Shown in pieces: positions 51,407-60,062 of a DNA stretch of 64,000 nucleotides (positions within the stretch are counted from its first letter, which is position 1; each line of letters opens with the position of its first letter). Both the position numbers and the translations under genes were made by a program. Under the pieces are notes generated by a model, which was given only the letters and a program-made list of their open reading frames with translations, searched no databases and was not told the DNA's origin. The stretch comes from Flavobacteriales bacterium (lineage in GTDB: Bacteria > Bacteroidota > Bacteroidia > Flavobacteriales_F > PHOS-HE28): the NCBI GenBank assembly GCA_016788205.1, contig JAEUTA010000009.1, positions 62,001 to 126,000 of the forward strand, in the 5' to 3' direction.

Positions 51407-53368
51407 ATGTGGCAAGTGGAAGTCCTCAGGATGTTAGGGCTTCTTCTTGCCACCGGCTGTTCGCTACTCGTTACTGCCCAACCGGGAGGTTATTCCACCC
51501 AGGATAAGGGCGCCATCAAACGCTACGAGAGCGGTTCGGAGTGCATGCGCCTGCAGAAGTGGGAGTGCGCGGAGAGCGAGTTCACCAAAGCGGCCGAGAC
51601 GGACCCGAGCTTCGTGGAGCCGCGTATCATGCTGGCAGAGATCGCGCAGCGCAAAGGCAAGGACGACGTGGCGATGATGCGTTACCGCGAGGCGATCGCC
51701 ATCAACCCGCGCTTCTTTCCGGTGGCTCAACTGCATCTCGCGGACCTGGAGTTCAAGGCAGGGCAATACGCCGCCGCAGAGAAGAACTACACCGAGTACA
51801 TGAAGCAGGAGGAGGAGCCGCAACGCAAGGCACGTGCGAAGCTGGGCTTGCGCAACTGCGAATTCGCGGCCAAGGCGATCCACCAACCCGTACCATTCGA
51901 GCCGAAGAACCTGGGCCCGAACGTGAACAGCGCCGATCCCGAATATTATCCGTGCATCACGGCGGATGATGGTACCCTGATCTACACCCGCAGGGTGAAA
52001 GCGCCCGAGATACCGGTTTACGGCATGCAGGAGGACTTCTATGTGAGCCGTCGTGATCTGGAAGGCAAGTGGAAAGCCTCGATACCGCTTCCGATCGTGA
52101 ATACGCGCGCTTTCAATGAAGGTGCTGGGACACTTTCGCCGGACGGGCGCTTCCTCATCTTCACGAAGTGTGCGTTGGAAGATGGATCCTACGGCGGCGC
52201 GCTTTCCGGTGAGGGCAGCTGCGACCTGTTCATCAGCCGGCGCATCGGCGATCGCTGGGGTGTGCCGCAGAACTTGGGAGCCCCTGTGAACTCTTCGCAC
52301 TGGGAAACACAACCCAGCATGGCCAGCGATGGCCGCACCATCTACTACATCCGTGGCTCGGTGGCTCGCGACGGCATCAAGAGCATGGACATCTGGACCA
52401 CCACCATGGGCGACGATGGGTCTTGGAGCAAGCCAGCGAAACTGGGTGAGACCATCAATACGCCCCACCAAGAGGAAAGCGTACAGATCCACCCAGACGG
52501 ACAGACGCTGTACTTCAGCAGCAACGGCCATCCTGGCTTCGGGGGACTCGACATCTTCATGAGCCGGAAGCAGCCTGATGGAACATGGGGGCCAGCGCTG
52601 AATTTGGGCTATCCGATCAATACCAGCGCCGACGAGAACAGCATCCTCGTGGATGCCAGCGGCCGTATCGCCTACTTCGCCAGCGATCGCGCCGGTGGGC
52701 TTGGCGATCTGGACCTCTACAGCTTTGAATTGTACAAGGAAGCACGGCCGCTGCCCATCACCTACATCAAGGGATCCGTGTTCGATGCCGGTACGAAAGC
52801 CCCGGTGGAGGCCGATGTGCAGTTGTATGACCTCAAGACCGGCGAACTCGCCACCGGGGCATACAGCGATCCGAAGACCGGCGAATTCCTCGTATGCCTG
52901 CCAAGTGGCCAGTATGCGTTGAACGCCAGCGCCGAAGGCTATTTGTTCTTCTCCGAGAACTACGATGTCGCCGCCAGCACCATGGACAAGCCGGTGACCT
53001 TGGAGGTGCCGTTGAGCCCGCTTACGGTGGGAAGCACCATAGCCCTGCGCAACATCTTCTTCAACACGGCCAGCTACGAACTGTTGCCCACCTCGAACGC
53101 GGAATTGGATAAGCTGGTGAAGCTTTTGCAGGCCAACCAGGCACTCCGGATCGAACTCGGTGGTCATACGGATAACGTCGGTGCCGATGCGGCGAACCTG
53201 ACCCTGAGCGATCAGCGGGCGCAGGCCGTACGGGACTTCGTGGTGGCCAAAGGCATCGACGGAACACGCGTAACGGCAAAGGGCTACGGCGAAACGAAGC
53301 CGGTGGCTACGAATGATACGGAAGAGGGCAGGGCACAGAACCGGCGAACGGAGGTAACCGTGCTCTAA
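51407..53368 (+). CDS. PorE-like T9SS protein (TPR, propeller, CRD, OmpA)
   Basis: 653 residues. Signal peptide MWQVEVLRMLGLLLATGCS, possibly lipoprotein, then TPR repeats (residues about 40-150: ESEFTKAAETDPSFVEPRIM, YREAIAINPRFFPVAQLHLA), a PD40-type propeller (TLSPDGRFLIFTKC, DGRTIYYIRGSV, DGQTLYFSSNGHPGFGGLDI), a carboxypeptidase-regulatory-like domain (KGSVFDAGTKAPVEADVQLY) and a C-terminal OmpA domain (ELGGHTDNVGADAANLTLSD). This is the domain order of PorE, a peptidoglycan-binding component of the type IX system. An ATG at 51359 overlaps the queE stop; I prefer 51407 because the signal peptide starts there, but the upstream start is possible. Confidence 0.8.
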   Translation: MWQVEVLRMLGLLLATGCSLLVTAQPGGYSTQDKGAIKRYESGSECMRLQKWECAESEFTKAAETDPSFVEPRIMLAEIAQRKGKDDVAMMRYREAIAINPRFFPVAQLHLADLEFKAGQYAAAEKNYTEYMKQEEEPQRKARAKLGLRNCEFAAKAIHQPVPFEPKNLGPNVNSADPEYYPCITADDGTLIYTRRVKAPEIPVYGMQEDFYVSRRDLEGKWKASIPLPIVNTRAFNEGAGTLSPDGRFLIFTKCALEDGSYGGALSGEGSCDLFISRRIGDRWGVPQNLGAPVNSSHWETQPSMASDGRTIYYIRGSVARDGIKSMDIWTTTMGDDGSWSKPAKLGETINTPHQEESVQIHPDGQTLYFSSNGHPGFGGLDIFMSRKQPDGTWGPALNLGYPINTSADENSILVDASGRIAYFASDRAGGLGDLDLYSFELYKEARPLPITYIKGSVFDAGTKAPVEADVQLYDLKTGELATGAYSDPKTGEFLVCLPSGQYALNASAEGYLFFSENYDVAASTMDKPVTLEVPLSPLTVGSTIALRNIFFNTASYELLPTSNAELDKLVKLLQANQALRIELGGHTDNVGADAANLTLSDQRAQAVRDFVVAKGIDGTRVTAKGYGETKPVATNDTEEGRAQNRRTEVTVL

Positions 53369-54161
53369 CTGTCGGATAGCTGCGTGGCCCTGCGGCTTGC
53401 CGCTTGGATGCCGCTGGAAAGTGCGCCAGCCAGATCGGCGTCGGCGAACACCTTGAACGCCGCCTCGGTAGTCCCTCCTTTGCTCATCACCGCTTTGATA
53501 AGTTCATCTGGAGTGCGGCCGCGTGCTCCATCAAGTGATAGCTCCCGAGCATGGTCTGTTTCACCAGTGCGTTGGCCACTTGCGGTTCCAACCCCAACGC
53601 GATGCCCGTCTCGATCATCGTTCGCACGATCTGGAAGAAATAGGCCGGCCCGCTTCCGCTCAAGGCGGTGACCGGATCCAGGTGCGCTTCATGCTCTAGG
53701 TGCACAGCGCGCCCAGTGCTGTTAAGCAGTTGTTCCACCATCAGCGTCTGCCGCATGTTCAGCTCGGTGCCCGTGGCGTAAGCGGTGATGCCCAGTCCGA
53801 TCTGCGCGGGTGAGTTCGGCATGGCGCGTACCACCGTGGCGTGCTTGAGTTCGTTCTGTAGCCGATCGATGGTGATGCCGGCCATGATGGAGAGAACGAC
53901 CTGCTCCTGCCGTAGAACGTTCGACAAGGACGTCGAAATGGTGCCGAAGTCCTGCGGCTTCACCGCCACGATCACAAGGTCGCTACTGGTGATGTCGGCA
54001 TCGATCGTGAATGAAATACGCCCCAAAAGTTCCAACGCGGCGCGATGCCCTTCGCTGCGCAGAATCAGGAGGAGGTCTTCCCGCTTCACCAGGCTGTATT
54101 TGCGGAAACTGCGCGCATAGGCCTGGCCCATGTTGCCACATCCAACGATGGAGATCTTCAT
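53365..54161 (-). pseudogene. proC: Frameshifted pyrroline-5-carboxylate reductase
   Basis: The frame from ATG 54161 encodes the normal ProC start (KISIVGCGNMGQAYARSF), the NAD(P)-binding fold, VAVKPQDF and SGSGPAYFF, but stops at 53487 with LSKR. The next frame continues correctly as GRTPDELIKAVMSKGGTTEAA and FKVFADADLAGALSSGIQ to a stop at 53365, 265 residues in all. One base is missing near 53517-53524. Family reaction: pyrroline-5-carboxylate to proline. Either a true inactivating mutation, programmed slippage or a sequence error. An ATG at 54176 is also possible. Ends overlap porE by 4 nt. Confidence 0.8.
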
Positions 54162-54226
54162 GCCAGCGAAGTTCATCCCAGCGGGCGCGTTCCAGCCGCA
54201 GCGCCTGGCCCCTTCACCAACGGTGA

Positions 54227-54553
54227 CTAGTGGGAAACGAATTTCAACCCCACGATGCTCGCGATGAGGGTGAACAGGAAGAACAGGCGCCAGAACGCTA
54301 CCGGTTCGCGGAACAGGACAATGCCCACGAGCACCGTTCCCACCGCACCGATGCCCGTCCACACCGCGTAGGCTGTGCCGATGGGCAACGTTTGCGTGGC
54401 GCGATAGAGCAGGTACATGCTGATGGTCAGGCTCACGAAGAAACCGACCATCCACCACATCGCTACGGGACCAGAACTCTCTTTCGCCTTACCCAGACAG
54501 GTAGCGAAACCGACCTCGAACAGTCCAGCGATCACCAACAACAGCCAGTTCAT
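54227..54553 (-). CDS. SMR exporter, SugE/Gdx-like
   Basis: 108 residues, four helices, the usual SMR length. Glu13 is the conserved substrate/proton site (LVIAGLFEVGFATCLGKAK), and the IGTAYAVWTGIGAVG segment belongs to the SugE/Gdx branch, which exports guanidinium in exchange for protons. Position 16 is Phe rather than the Trp of characterised Gdx proteins, so guanidinium specificity is uncertain; quaternary ammonium export is possible. Own promoter 5 nt upstream. Inner membrane. Confidence 0.8.
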   Translation of the reverse strand: MNWLLLVIAGLFEVGFATCLGKAKESSGPVAMWWMVGFFVSLTISMYLLYRATQTLPIGTAYAVWTGIGAVGTVLVGIVLFREPVAFWRLFFLFTLIASIVGLKFVSH

Positions 54554-54558
54554 GTGGA

Positions 54559-54566
54559 CGAAGGTA
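54559..54566 (-). promoter_or_regulatory. -7 box TACCTTCG of the SMR gene
   Basis: TAnnTTCG box, 5 nt before the ATG at 54553. No guanidine riboswitch was seen in the short space. Confidence 0.5.
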
Positions 54567-54575
54567 GACTTGCGC

Positions 54576-55292
54576 TCAGCGCGCGGTCACCGCGATCAGC
54601 ACGCCGAGTTGGCCATCCATCTGTTGGAGACCGGCTTCGGGCATGTAGGCCTTGCTTACGAAGCCATCCAGGTAGAGCGCATCATCGCAGCCTTGTGCTT
54701 TGAACCAGGTGGCGAAGTCGTGGAAATTGATGGGCTCGCGGGAGATCGCGAAGACGATGTTGCCATCGGTACGAATGCCCACGCCGTTCCGGATGTGCAG
54801 GTTCTTGGAGCCTGGCGTGAAGTTCTTGTTGATCACACCACCGGAGAGGAGCATGGGCCCCGATTGCGTTGCGTACCGTACCTGCACCATGTCCTTCATG
54901 GAGGTGGTCGTCTTCACGAAGGCGCTACCATCGTTGTAGAGGCCGAATACACCGTTGGGCTGCATGTGGAAGTTGTCCTTGGGATCGGTCCTGCGGTCGA
55001 TACGGTTCAGGACCTTTCCGTCTTCGATATAGAGTCCTACCGGCCCTTGCTCGTGCGTGTACATGCCGCCGTTCATAGCAAAGAGAAGGTCACTTCCTTC
55101 TTGTGCGATACGTGTTCTCAATGCCCCCAGGTCGCCGATCACATGGCCTTGCGGATCCTTCCAGCGAAGGGTGATGTGTTCCTTGCGAAGATCAACGATC
55201 CTGGAGGCGATCGGCGTACCCTCGAACTTCAGGAACGACGTTGTGAGCAGCAGTACGCCTACCAGTAGCAGAAGTTGGGAAGGGCGTCGCAT
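54576..55292 (-). CDS. DUF2233 phosphodiester glycosidase-like protein
   Basis: 238 residues. N-terminal hydrophobic signal or anchor (LLLLVGVLLLTTSFL), then the NAGPA/DUF2233 fold: GSDLLFAMNGGMYTHEQGPVG, FGLYNDGSAFV, QSGPMLLSGGVIN and DDALYLDGFVSKAYMPE. Relatives cleave N-acetylglucosamine-phosphodiester bonds in sugar or peptidoglycan-related substrates. Expected outside the cytoplasm. Its start lies 8 nt from the stop of the next gene upstream, so it is probably cotranscribed with the two outer-membrane genes at 55301 and 56535. Confidence 0.75.
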   Translation of the reverse strand: MRRPSQLLLLVGVLLLTTSFLKFEGTPIASRIVDLRKEHITLRWKDPQGHVIGDLGALRTRIAQEGSDLLFAMNGGMYTHEQGPVGLYIEDGKVLNRIDRRTDPKDNFHMQPNGVFGLYNDGSAFVKTTTSMKDMVQVRYATQSGPMLLSGGVINKNFTPGSKNLHIRNGVGIRTDGNIVFAISREPINFHDFATWFKAQGCDDALYLDGFVSKAYMPEAGLQQMDGQLGVLIAVTAR

Positions 55293-55300
55293 ACGTGTGA

Positions 55301-56542
55301 TCAGAGACCAACATGAAGCCCAAAGACCAGGCCAAGTCCGCGCACACGACCGGTCGCGAAACCGGCCAACTGCGGTGTCGAGAAGCTGATAAGGACACGT
55401 TGCCCGAAACGATGTTTGGCGGCGAAGCCCACGCGCAGCGTGCCGAACCCGCCATAGCTCACATTCGCCCCCACCATGGTGCGTTGCCCCATGGTTCTAC
55501 TGGCCAGTGCGGTCAGTTGCGGGATGTACCCGGGCAGGTGTCGATGGTCCACGGCAAGGCTCAGGCGCCACCGCTCGCACATGTCCATGGTCGCATCAGC
55601 GTATACCCTGAAGGGCATGAGGCGTGTGGCGGAGCCGTGGTCGTAGCGTAGGCCGAGCGTGTCCAATACGGTCTCTTCGTTGATGATCACCGCATCCAGC
55701 CCGAAGAGGTCGTCAACGTGCCAACCCTCGTATCGGATGAGCGTGTCTTGATCCAGACGCACGGTATTACCGTTCCAAGCGATGAATCCGAGGTCGTCCA
55801 CACCGAGGCCGATCCGCAGCGGTCGTTCGCCGTTGGTGGTAAAGGCCCAACGTGCTGAGAATGCGGCCCCCAGCCCGTTCGTGCGATCCCAGCCGCTGCC
55901 TGACGTGTCACTCGCCATGAGATCGCCGAGTAAGGCACTCCGCAGCACGCGGCCATCTTCCCCGGTGAAGAGCGTAGCCCATTCCACATTCAGGTCGGTG
56001 AATGATCGGCCGCGGACAAGGTGCATCTGTACAAAGGAACCGGACCGTTGATCGATCATCCCCCCCCCGAAAGTCTCATAGCGCGTACGTTCGAACGCGG
56101 AGGGACCTAGCACAGCGGTGCGGCCTTCGTAAGCCGCATTGCCGAAGAAGGTGAGGGCGTAAGCATCTTCGGTGAAGGATGACCCGGCAAGGTCATGGTA
56201 GCCCAGACTTACCAGGGGGCGCCATCCGGGGAGTTGGCTCCAGCACGCCGCTCCGGTCCAGGTGGCACTGCCCTCGATCACATAGCCCACCGAGTTCCCT
56301 TTTTCGCGAAGCGCCTCGGCGGAGCGTTGCCGGAGATCGCGCCCCACGTGCCCTCCTCGGTACAAGGCCAATGGCAATTCGTTCAATACGGTGTTGGCGT
56401 TATAGTCGAAGAGCCCTTTCAACGAAACGGTGTTCCGATAGCCTGGGTCCAGGTCTACCTTGGCGTCATAGGGCAGAACGCCCGGCTGAGCCAGCACCGG
56501 AGAGGCAGATAGTAAGAGCAGGAGGGATGCTGCCTTATTCAT
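55301..56542 (-). CDS. DUF5723-like outer-membrane protein
   Basis: 413 residues. Signal peptide NKAASLLLLLSASPVLAQ. The rest has alternating aromatic/hydrophobic beta strands typical of a barrel (GYVIEGSATWTGAACW, ALTFFGNAAYEGR, LMPFRVYADATMDMC, GLVFGLHVGL). DUF5723 by pattern, not certain. Overlaps the upstream lipoprotein by 8 nt (56535-56542), so the pair is coupled; such pairs are common in Bacteroidota envelopes. Function unknown, possibly transport or attachment. Confidence 0.65.
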   Translation of the reverse strand: MNKAASLLLLLSASPVLAQPGVLPYDAKVDLDPGYRNTVSLKGLFDYNANTVLNELPLALYRGGHVGRDLRQRSAEALREKGNSVGYVIEGSATWTGAACWSQLPGWRPLVSLGYHDLAGSSFTEDAYALTFFGNAAYEGRTAVLGPSAFERTRYETFGGGMIDQRSGSFVQMHLVRGRSFTDLNVEWATLFTGEDGRVLRSALLGDLMASDTSGSGWDRTNGLGAAFSARWAFTTNGERPLRIGLGVDDLGFIAWNGNTVRLDQDTLIRYEGWHVDDLFGLDAVIINEETVLDTLGLRYDHGSATRLMPFRVYADATMDMCERWRLSLAVDHRHLPGYIPQLTALASRTMGQRTMVGANVSYGGFGTLRVGFAAKHRFGQRVLISFSTPQLAGFATGRVRGLGLVFGLHVGL

Positions 56543-58151
56543 CGCCGTTCACGAAGTAGCGAGCGCCTACGGTGAATTGCATGTCCAATGCGTAACGGTC
56601 CAAGAGCCGCAAGTGCTGGGTCTGGTCGGTCGTGTTGAAGACGATGCGGATCCGGAACCTGCCTTCCCCGTACAGCAGGTCCATCTGGTCTTCGGTGAGT
56701 TCCGCCACGATCCGGGAACGGACGCTGCTCTGCACTAGCCTATTGGACCCTAACACCCCGGACGTGATCAAGCCCGTTGTGGGCACATGGCTTAGGAGTT
56801 CGCGTTCGCGATCAACGATGTCCAGTTCCACCCGTGCTTCGAAAGGGAAGCCGTTGGTTGCGAAGAGGTTGATCGTGCTGGCACCAAGAACTTGGTCGGA
56901 TCCGTTCCCCGGCAGATCCGGTTTCAAGATGTTCTCCAGGACCAGGTCGGTCGCGATCACGTTCAAGGGAACCTCCAATTCGAGGTCCGCCTTCAAGCGA
57001 CTGTCGTGATAGACGAAGTCATTCCCATTGCTGATGTTCCCGAGCGGATTCAGTTCCAGCTCCAGGTCGTACCGCAACTCGTTGGGAAGGTTCTCCAGGA
57101 AAGCATCGACATTGCTGTCGTCATTGTCCAGTTCGTTCGTGTAATGCGACGCCTGAGACCCATTTCCAAGGTCGATGGCCCGGTTCAGGTTGATGGGGCC
57201 TTGCAGAATGCTGTGTTGTAGATCCACGCTGACACCGGTGCGGGTGTTGAGCGCCCTTAGTTCATTCAGGCGAACACGCACATCCATGCCCACTCCATTC
57301 TCCACGTTCACGCGCAGGGTCACGCGGTCCAGATCGAGCGTCCCCCCCACGAAGTTGTCGAACAACCCGAAGCGGTTCGTTCCGGATCCGAAGGCGATGG
57401 TCCGCGATCCGAAGTACCCTTTCGCGTAGTATGGGACAAGGTCACGGTAGGTGGCTTCTACGATCACGCTGTCCTGGTTGGTCACACTGGCCCCAGAACC
57501 GGCCGGGTCAAGTTGGGCTGCAACAGCCGTTGTCAACGTGTTCACATCATTGAAGGCCTGGCCGCGGAGATCGAAGTCAGCGCCGGCCAGGTCGCGAACG
57601 ACGCTCGAGAACGAGGGGTTCGCTGGAGTTCCGGCTTCCACCGATGTGGATAGTTCATTATTCCCATCGGGGAACGTAGCGGAAGGGAGAGTGAAACGCC
57701 CCAACACCCGGCTGGCGATCTTATTCCGCATGCGAAGCTCCAGAAGCCCTTCTTTCACCACTAATCGGCTCAATTCCAGATCGGGCAGGTTGAAACGGAT
57801 CAGGTTGTTCTGGCTGATCACAGGAAAACCTGCGGGTAGGGTGAAGGCATCGTTACCGGGCAGTGGGAAAGCATACGGGTAGCGGAAGTTCGTATCGGGT
57901 ATCTCCAATACGGTATCCAGGTCTACGGCGAAGAGTTGCTCGGAATAGACCAAGGTGATCTCACCGTCAGGGCCTATGCTTTGAACGGAGTCAGGAACGA
58001 TATCGGCGAGCGTAAAGCGGGTGGTGAGGAGGGGAGCCAGTACATCCACATCCCAACTGGCCGGATCATCTTCCTTCTTGCAACCGAACAATGTTGATAG
58101 AAAAAGCAGCCCGAACAAGGCAACCCGGCTGGTTGGGCGTGCGTATTCCAT
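56535..58151 (-). CDS. Large lipoprotein of unknown function
   Basis: 538 residues. Lipobox FLSTLFGCKK, so predicted outer-membrane lipoprotein. The mature part is beta-rich with repeating loops (LLELRMRNKIASRVLGRFTL, VTLRVNVENGVGMDVRVRL, LELEVPLNVIATDLVLENIL); no enzyme motif. It is the first gene of a coupled run with the DUF5723-like and DUF2233-like genes. ATG 58151 follows a -7-like box by 7 nt. Possibly part of an envelope complex with its partner. Confidence 0.6.
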   Translation of the reverse strand: MEYARPTSRVALFGLLFLSTLFGCKKEDDPASWDVDVLAPLLTTRFTLADIVPDSVQSIGPDGEITLVYSEQLFAVDLDTVLEIPDTNFRYPYAFPLPGNDAFTLPAGFPVISQNNLIRFNLPDLELSRLVVKEGLLELRMRNKIASRVLGRFTLPSATFPDGNNELSTSVEAGTPANPSFSSVVRDLAGADFDLRGQAFNDVNTLTTAVAAQLDPAGSGASVTNQDSVIVEATYRDLVPYYAKGYFGSRTIAFGSGTNRFGLFDNFVGGTLDLDRVTLRVNVENGVGMDVRVRLNELRALNTRTGVSVDLQHSILQGPINLNRAIDLGNGSQASHYTNELDNDDSNVDAFLENLPNELRYDLELELNPLGNISNGNDFVYHDSRLKADLELEVPLNVIATDLVLENILKPDLPGNGSDQVLGASTINLFATNGFPFEARVELDIVDRERELLSHVPTTGLITSGVLGSNRLVQSSVRSRIVAELTEDQMDLLYGEGRFRIRIVFNTTDQTQHLRLLDRYALDMQFTVGARYFVNGDE

Positions 58152-58158
58152 TCGTGGG

Positions 58159-58166
58159 GAAAAGTA
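58159..58166 (-). promoter_or_regulatory. -7-like box TACTTTTC
   Basis: Seven nt before the ATG at 58151; final G replaced by C. Confidence 0.35.
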
Positions 58167-58210
58167 CGGAAGCGGTCGTTCGTGTCCTTGGTCATCGTCA
58201 GTACCGATCG

Positions 58211-58218
58211 TACCTTTA
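58211..58218 (+). promoter_or_regulatory. -7-like box TACCTTTA
   Basis: Seven nt before the ATG at 58226. Divergent from the previous box across a 74-bp spacer. Confidence 0.35.
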
Positions 58219-58225
58219 GCGTGGC

Positions 58226-58681
58226 ATGCCGATGATGCTCCTCAGACGTCATATCCTGCTCCCTGCGCTGCTTTCGGCGACGGTCATGTATGCCCTTTCC
58301 TGGTTGTGGCATGGTCTGGCTTTGACCGACCTGGAGGAAATGACCATCCCCAAACCCCTTTACTTCACACTGGCAGGCTTGGTGTACCTCATCTTGGGAT
58401 CAGGGCTCACCTTCATGATCCATACGGCCATCTTACACGAGTGGATCTCACTGAAACGAGCCTTTCCCCTCACCTCAGCGCTACTGGGTGCCGTCGCTGG
58501 TTTCGTCGTTTACCTGCTGATCTTCGTGCTGGGCATGTCCTTCGTGAAAGGCGGCATGTTGCACGTGGTGGTGGATGTGCTTTGGCAGATGCTGGAGCAG
58601 GGGGTTGGCGGACTTTGCGTGAGCTTGGGTATCATCTACGACATGCACAAGCGGTACTTGGAGACCGAGCGCGCCAAGTAG
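58226..58681 (+). CDS. Hypothetical four-helix membrane protein
   Basis: 151 residues with four hydrophobic helices (LLPALLSATVMYALSWLWHGL, LYFTLAGLVYLILGSGLTF, LTSALLGAVAGFVVYLLIF, VVVDVLWQMLEQGVGGLCV). A single His in WHGL and a His in LHEW may matter. No family recalled. ATG 58226 follows the box; 58232 and 58235 are alternative ATGs. Converges on rarA with one nt between. Inner membrane. Confidence 0.6.
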   Translation: MPMMLLRRHILLPALLSATVMYALSWLWHGLALTDLEEMTIPKPLYFTLAGLVYLILGSGLTFMIHTAILHEWISLKRAFPLTSALLGAVAGFVVYLLIFVLGMSFVKGGMLHVVVDVLWQMLEQGVGGLCVSLGIIYDMHKRYLETERAK

Positions 58682-58682
58682 A

Positions 58683-59975
58683 TCAGGCGTTGCCGTACTT
58701 CTCTTTCCATAGGCGCTGTAGCAAGGCCGAATACTCCCGCTCCTTGGCGTTGTCACCTGGTTTGTAGAATGCCGTTCCGCTCAGGGCTTCCGGCAGGAAT
58801 TCCTGAGCGATGAAATTGCCTGCGCCATCATGACTGTACTGATACTCCTTTCCGTAGTCCAGTTCCTTCATCAGGCGGGTGGGGGCATTGCGCAAGGCCA
58901 GCGGAACGGGCAGGTCGCCGGTCGTTTTCACCACTTGTTGGGCGGCGCCGATGGCCAGGTAGCTGGCGTTGCTTTTCGGTGAACACGCCAGGTAGATGGC
59001 GCATTGGCTCAGGATGATCCGCCCCTCGGGCCAGCCGATCATCTGCACGGCTTGCATGGTGGTAGTGGCCATGAGCAAAGCGTTCGGGTTCGCATTGCCG
59101 ATGTCCTCACTGGCCAGGATCACCATGCGGCGTGCGATGAACAAGGGGTCCTCGCCGCCCTCTACCATGCGTGCCAGCCAATAAACAGCAGCATTGGGGT
59201 CGCTGCCACGCATGCTCTTGATGAACGCACTGATGATATCGTAGTGTTGCTCGCCCTGCTTGTCGTAACGAGCCGTATTGTTCTGCACGACTTCTTTTAC
59301 CAGTGCGTTGTGGATCACGACCCGGTCGCGTTGGCCCTGCTCACCGGCCGAAAGCACGCACAGTTCGAAGGTGTTCAGCAGTCGTCGAGCATCTCCACCA
59401 CTGGCACGTAGCAACGCATCCGTCTCCTGAAGGTCTATCGAGATCCCCTGTAACACCTTGTCGGTCGACATTGCGCGTTCCAGCAAGGCCAGCAATTGCT
59501 CCACGGCCAGGGGCTGCAGCACGTAGACCTGGCAGCGGGAGAGGAGGGCCGGGATGACCTCAAAACTCGGATTCTCGGTCGTGGCGCCGATCAATGTGAT
59601 GGTGCCTTTCTCCACAGCGCCGAGCAAGCTGTCCTGCTGCGCTTTACTGAAGCGATGGATCTCGTCGATGAAGAGGACCGCACTGCGCGAGAACAATCCC
59701 GTACCGCCGGCCTGTTCGATCACCTCGCGTACGTCCTTCACACCGCTATTGATGGCGCTGAGGGCATGGAATGGCCTCTTCAGGTCTTGGGCGATCAAAC
59801 GGGCCAATGTGGTCTTCCCGACCCCCGGTGGACCCCATAGCATCATGCTGGGCAGCATTCCGCCGGCCAGTGCCTTGCGCAGAACACCACCGGTGCCTAC
59901 CAGATGTTCCTGACCAACAACATCATCCAAGGTGCGCGGGCGAAGGCGTTCGGCGAGTGGTTCGGTGCTTTCCAA
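58683..59975 (-). CDS. rarA: Replication-associated recombination AAA+ ATPase
   Basis: 430 residues. Walker A GPPGVGKTT, Walker B LFIDEIHRFSKAQ, sensor region ATTENPSFEV, and C-terminal helices with tetramerisation features (NAAVYWLARMVEGGEDPLFI). RarA/MgsA acts at stalled forks with RecA and SSB. I propose the TTG at 59975 as start: it begins ESTEPLAERLRPRTLDD, follows a -7 box by 7 nt, and shares TTTGCCACCCC context with argS. The earlier frame runs through that box. A recA gene lies nearby on the other strand. Confidence 0.9.
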   Translation of the reverse strand: MESTEPLAERLRPRTLDDVVGQEHLVGTGGVLRKALAGGMLPSMMLWGPPGVGKTTLARLIAQDLKRPFHALSAINSGVKDVREVIEQAGGTGLFSRSAVLFIDEIHRFSKAQQDSLLGAVEKGTITLIGATTENPSFEVIPALLSRCQVYVLQPLAVEQLLALLERAMSTDKVLQGISIDLQETDALLRASGGDARRLLNTFELCVLSAGEQGQRDRVVIHNALVKEVVQNNTARYDKQGEQHYDIISAFIKSMRGSDPNAAVYWLARMVEGGEDPLFIARRMVILASEDIGNANPNALLMATTTMQAVQMIGWPEGRIILSQCAIYLACSPKSNASYLAIGAAQQVVKTTGDLPVPLALRNAPTRLMKELDYGKEYQYSHDGAGNFIAQEFLPEALSGTAFYKPGDNAKEREYSALLQRLWKEKYGNA

Positions 59976-59982
59976 GGGGTGG

Positions 59983-59990
59983 CAAAAGTA
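59983..59990 (-). promoter_or_regulatory. -7 box TACTTTTG of rarA
   Basis: Perfect TAnnTTTG; seven nt (CCACCCC) separate it from the TTG. Transcription would begin at or near that codon. Confidence 0.5.
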
Positions 59991-60062
59991 CCTTACCGCA
60001 TCAGGACTACCCGCCGGGAAAGAGCTCGCGCGCGCATCCTCAGCATAGCACCCGGTGCCCAC

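Noticed and set aside
51464..53167. 567-residue open frame opposite the PorE-like gene
   Set aside because: Antisense shadow of a repeat-rich gene; no signal or domain.
54554..54575. Guanidine riboswitch before the SMR gene
   Set aside because: Only 22 nt separate it from the next gene, too short for any guanidine riboswitch.
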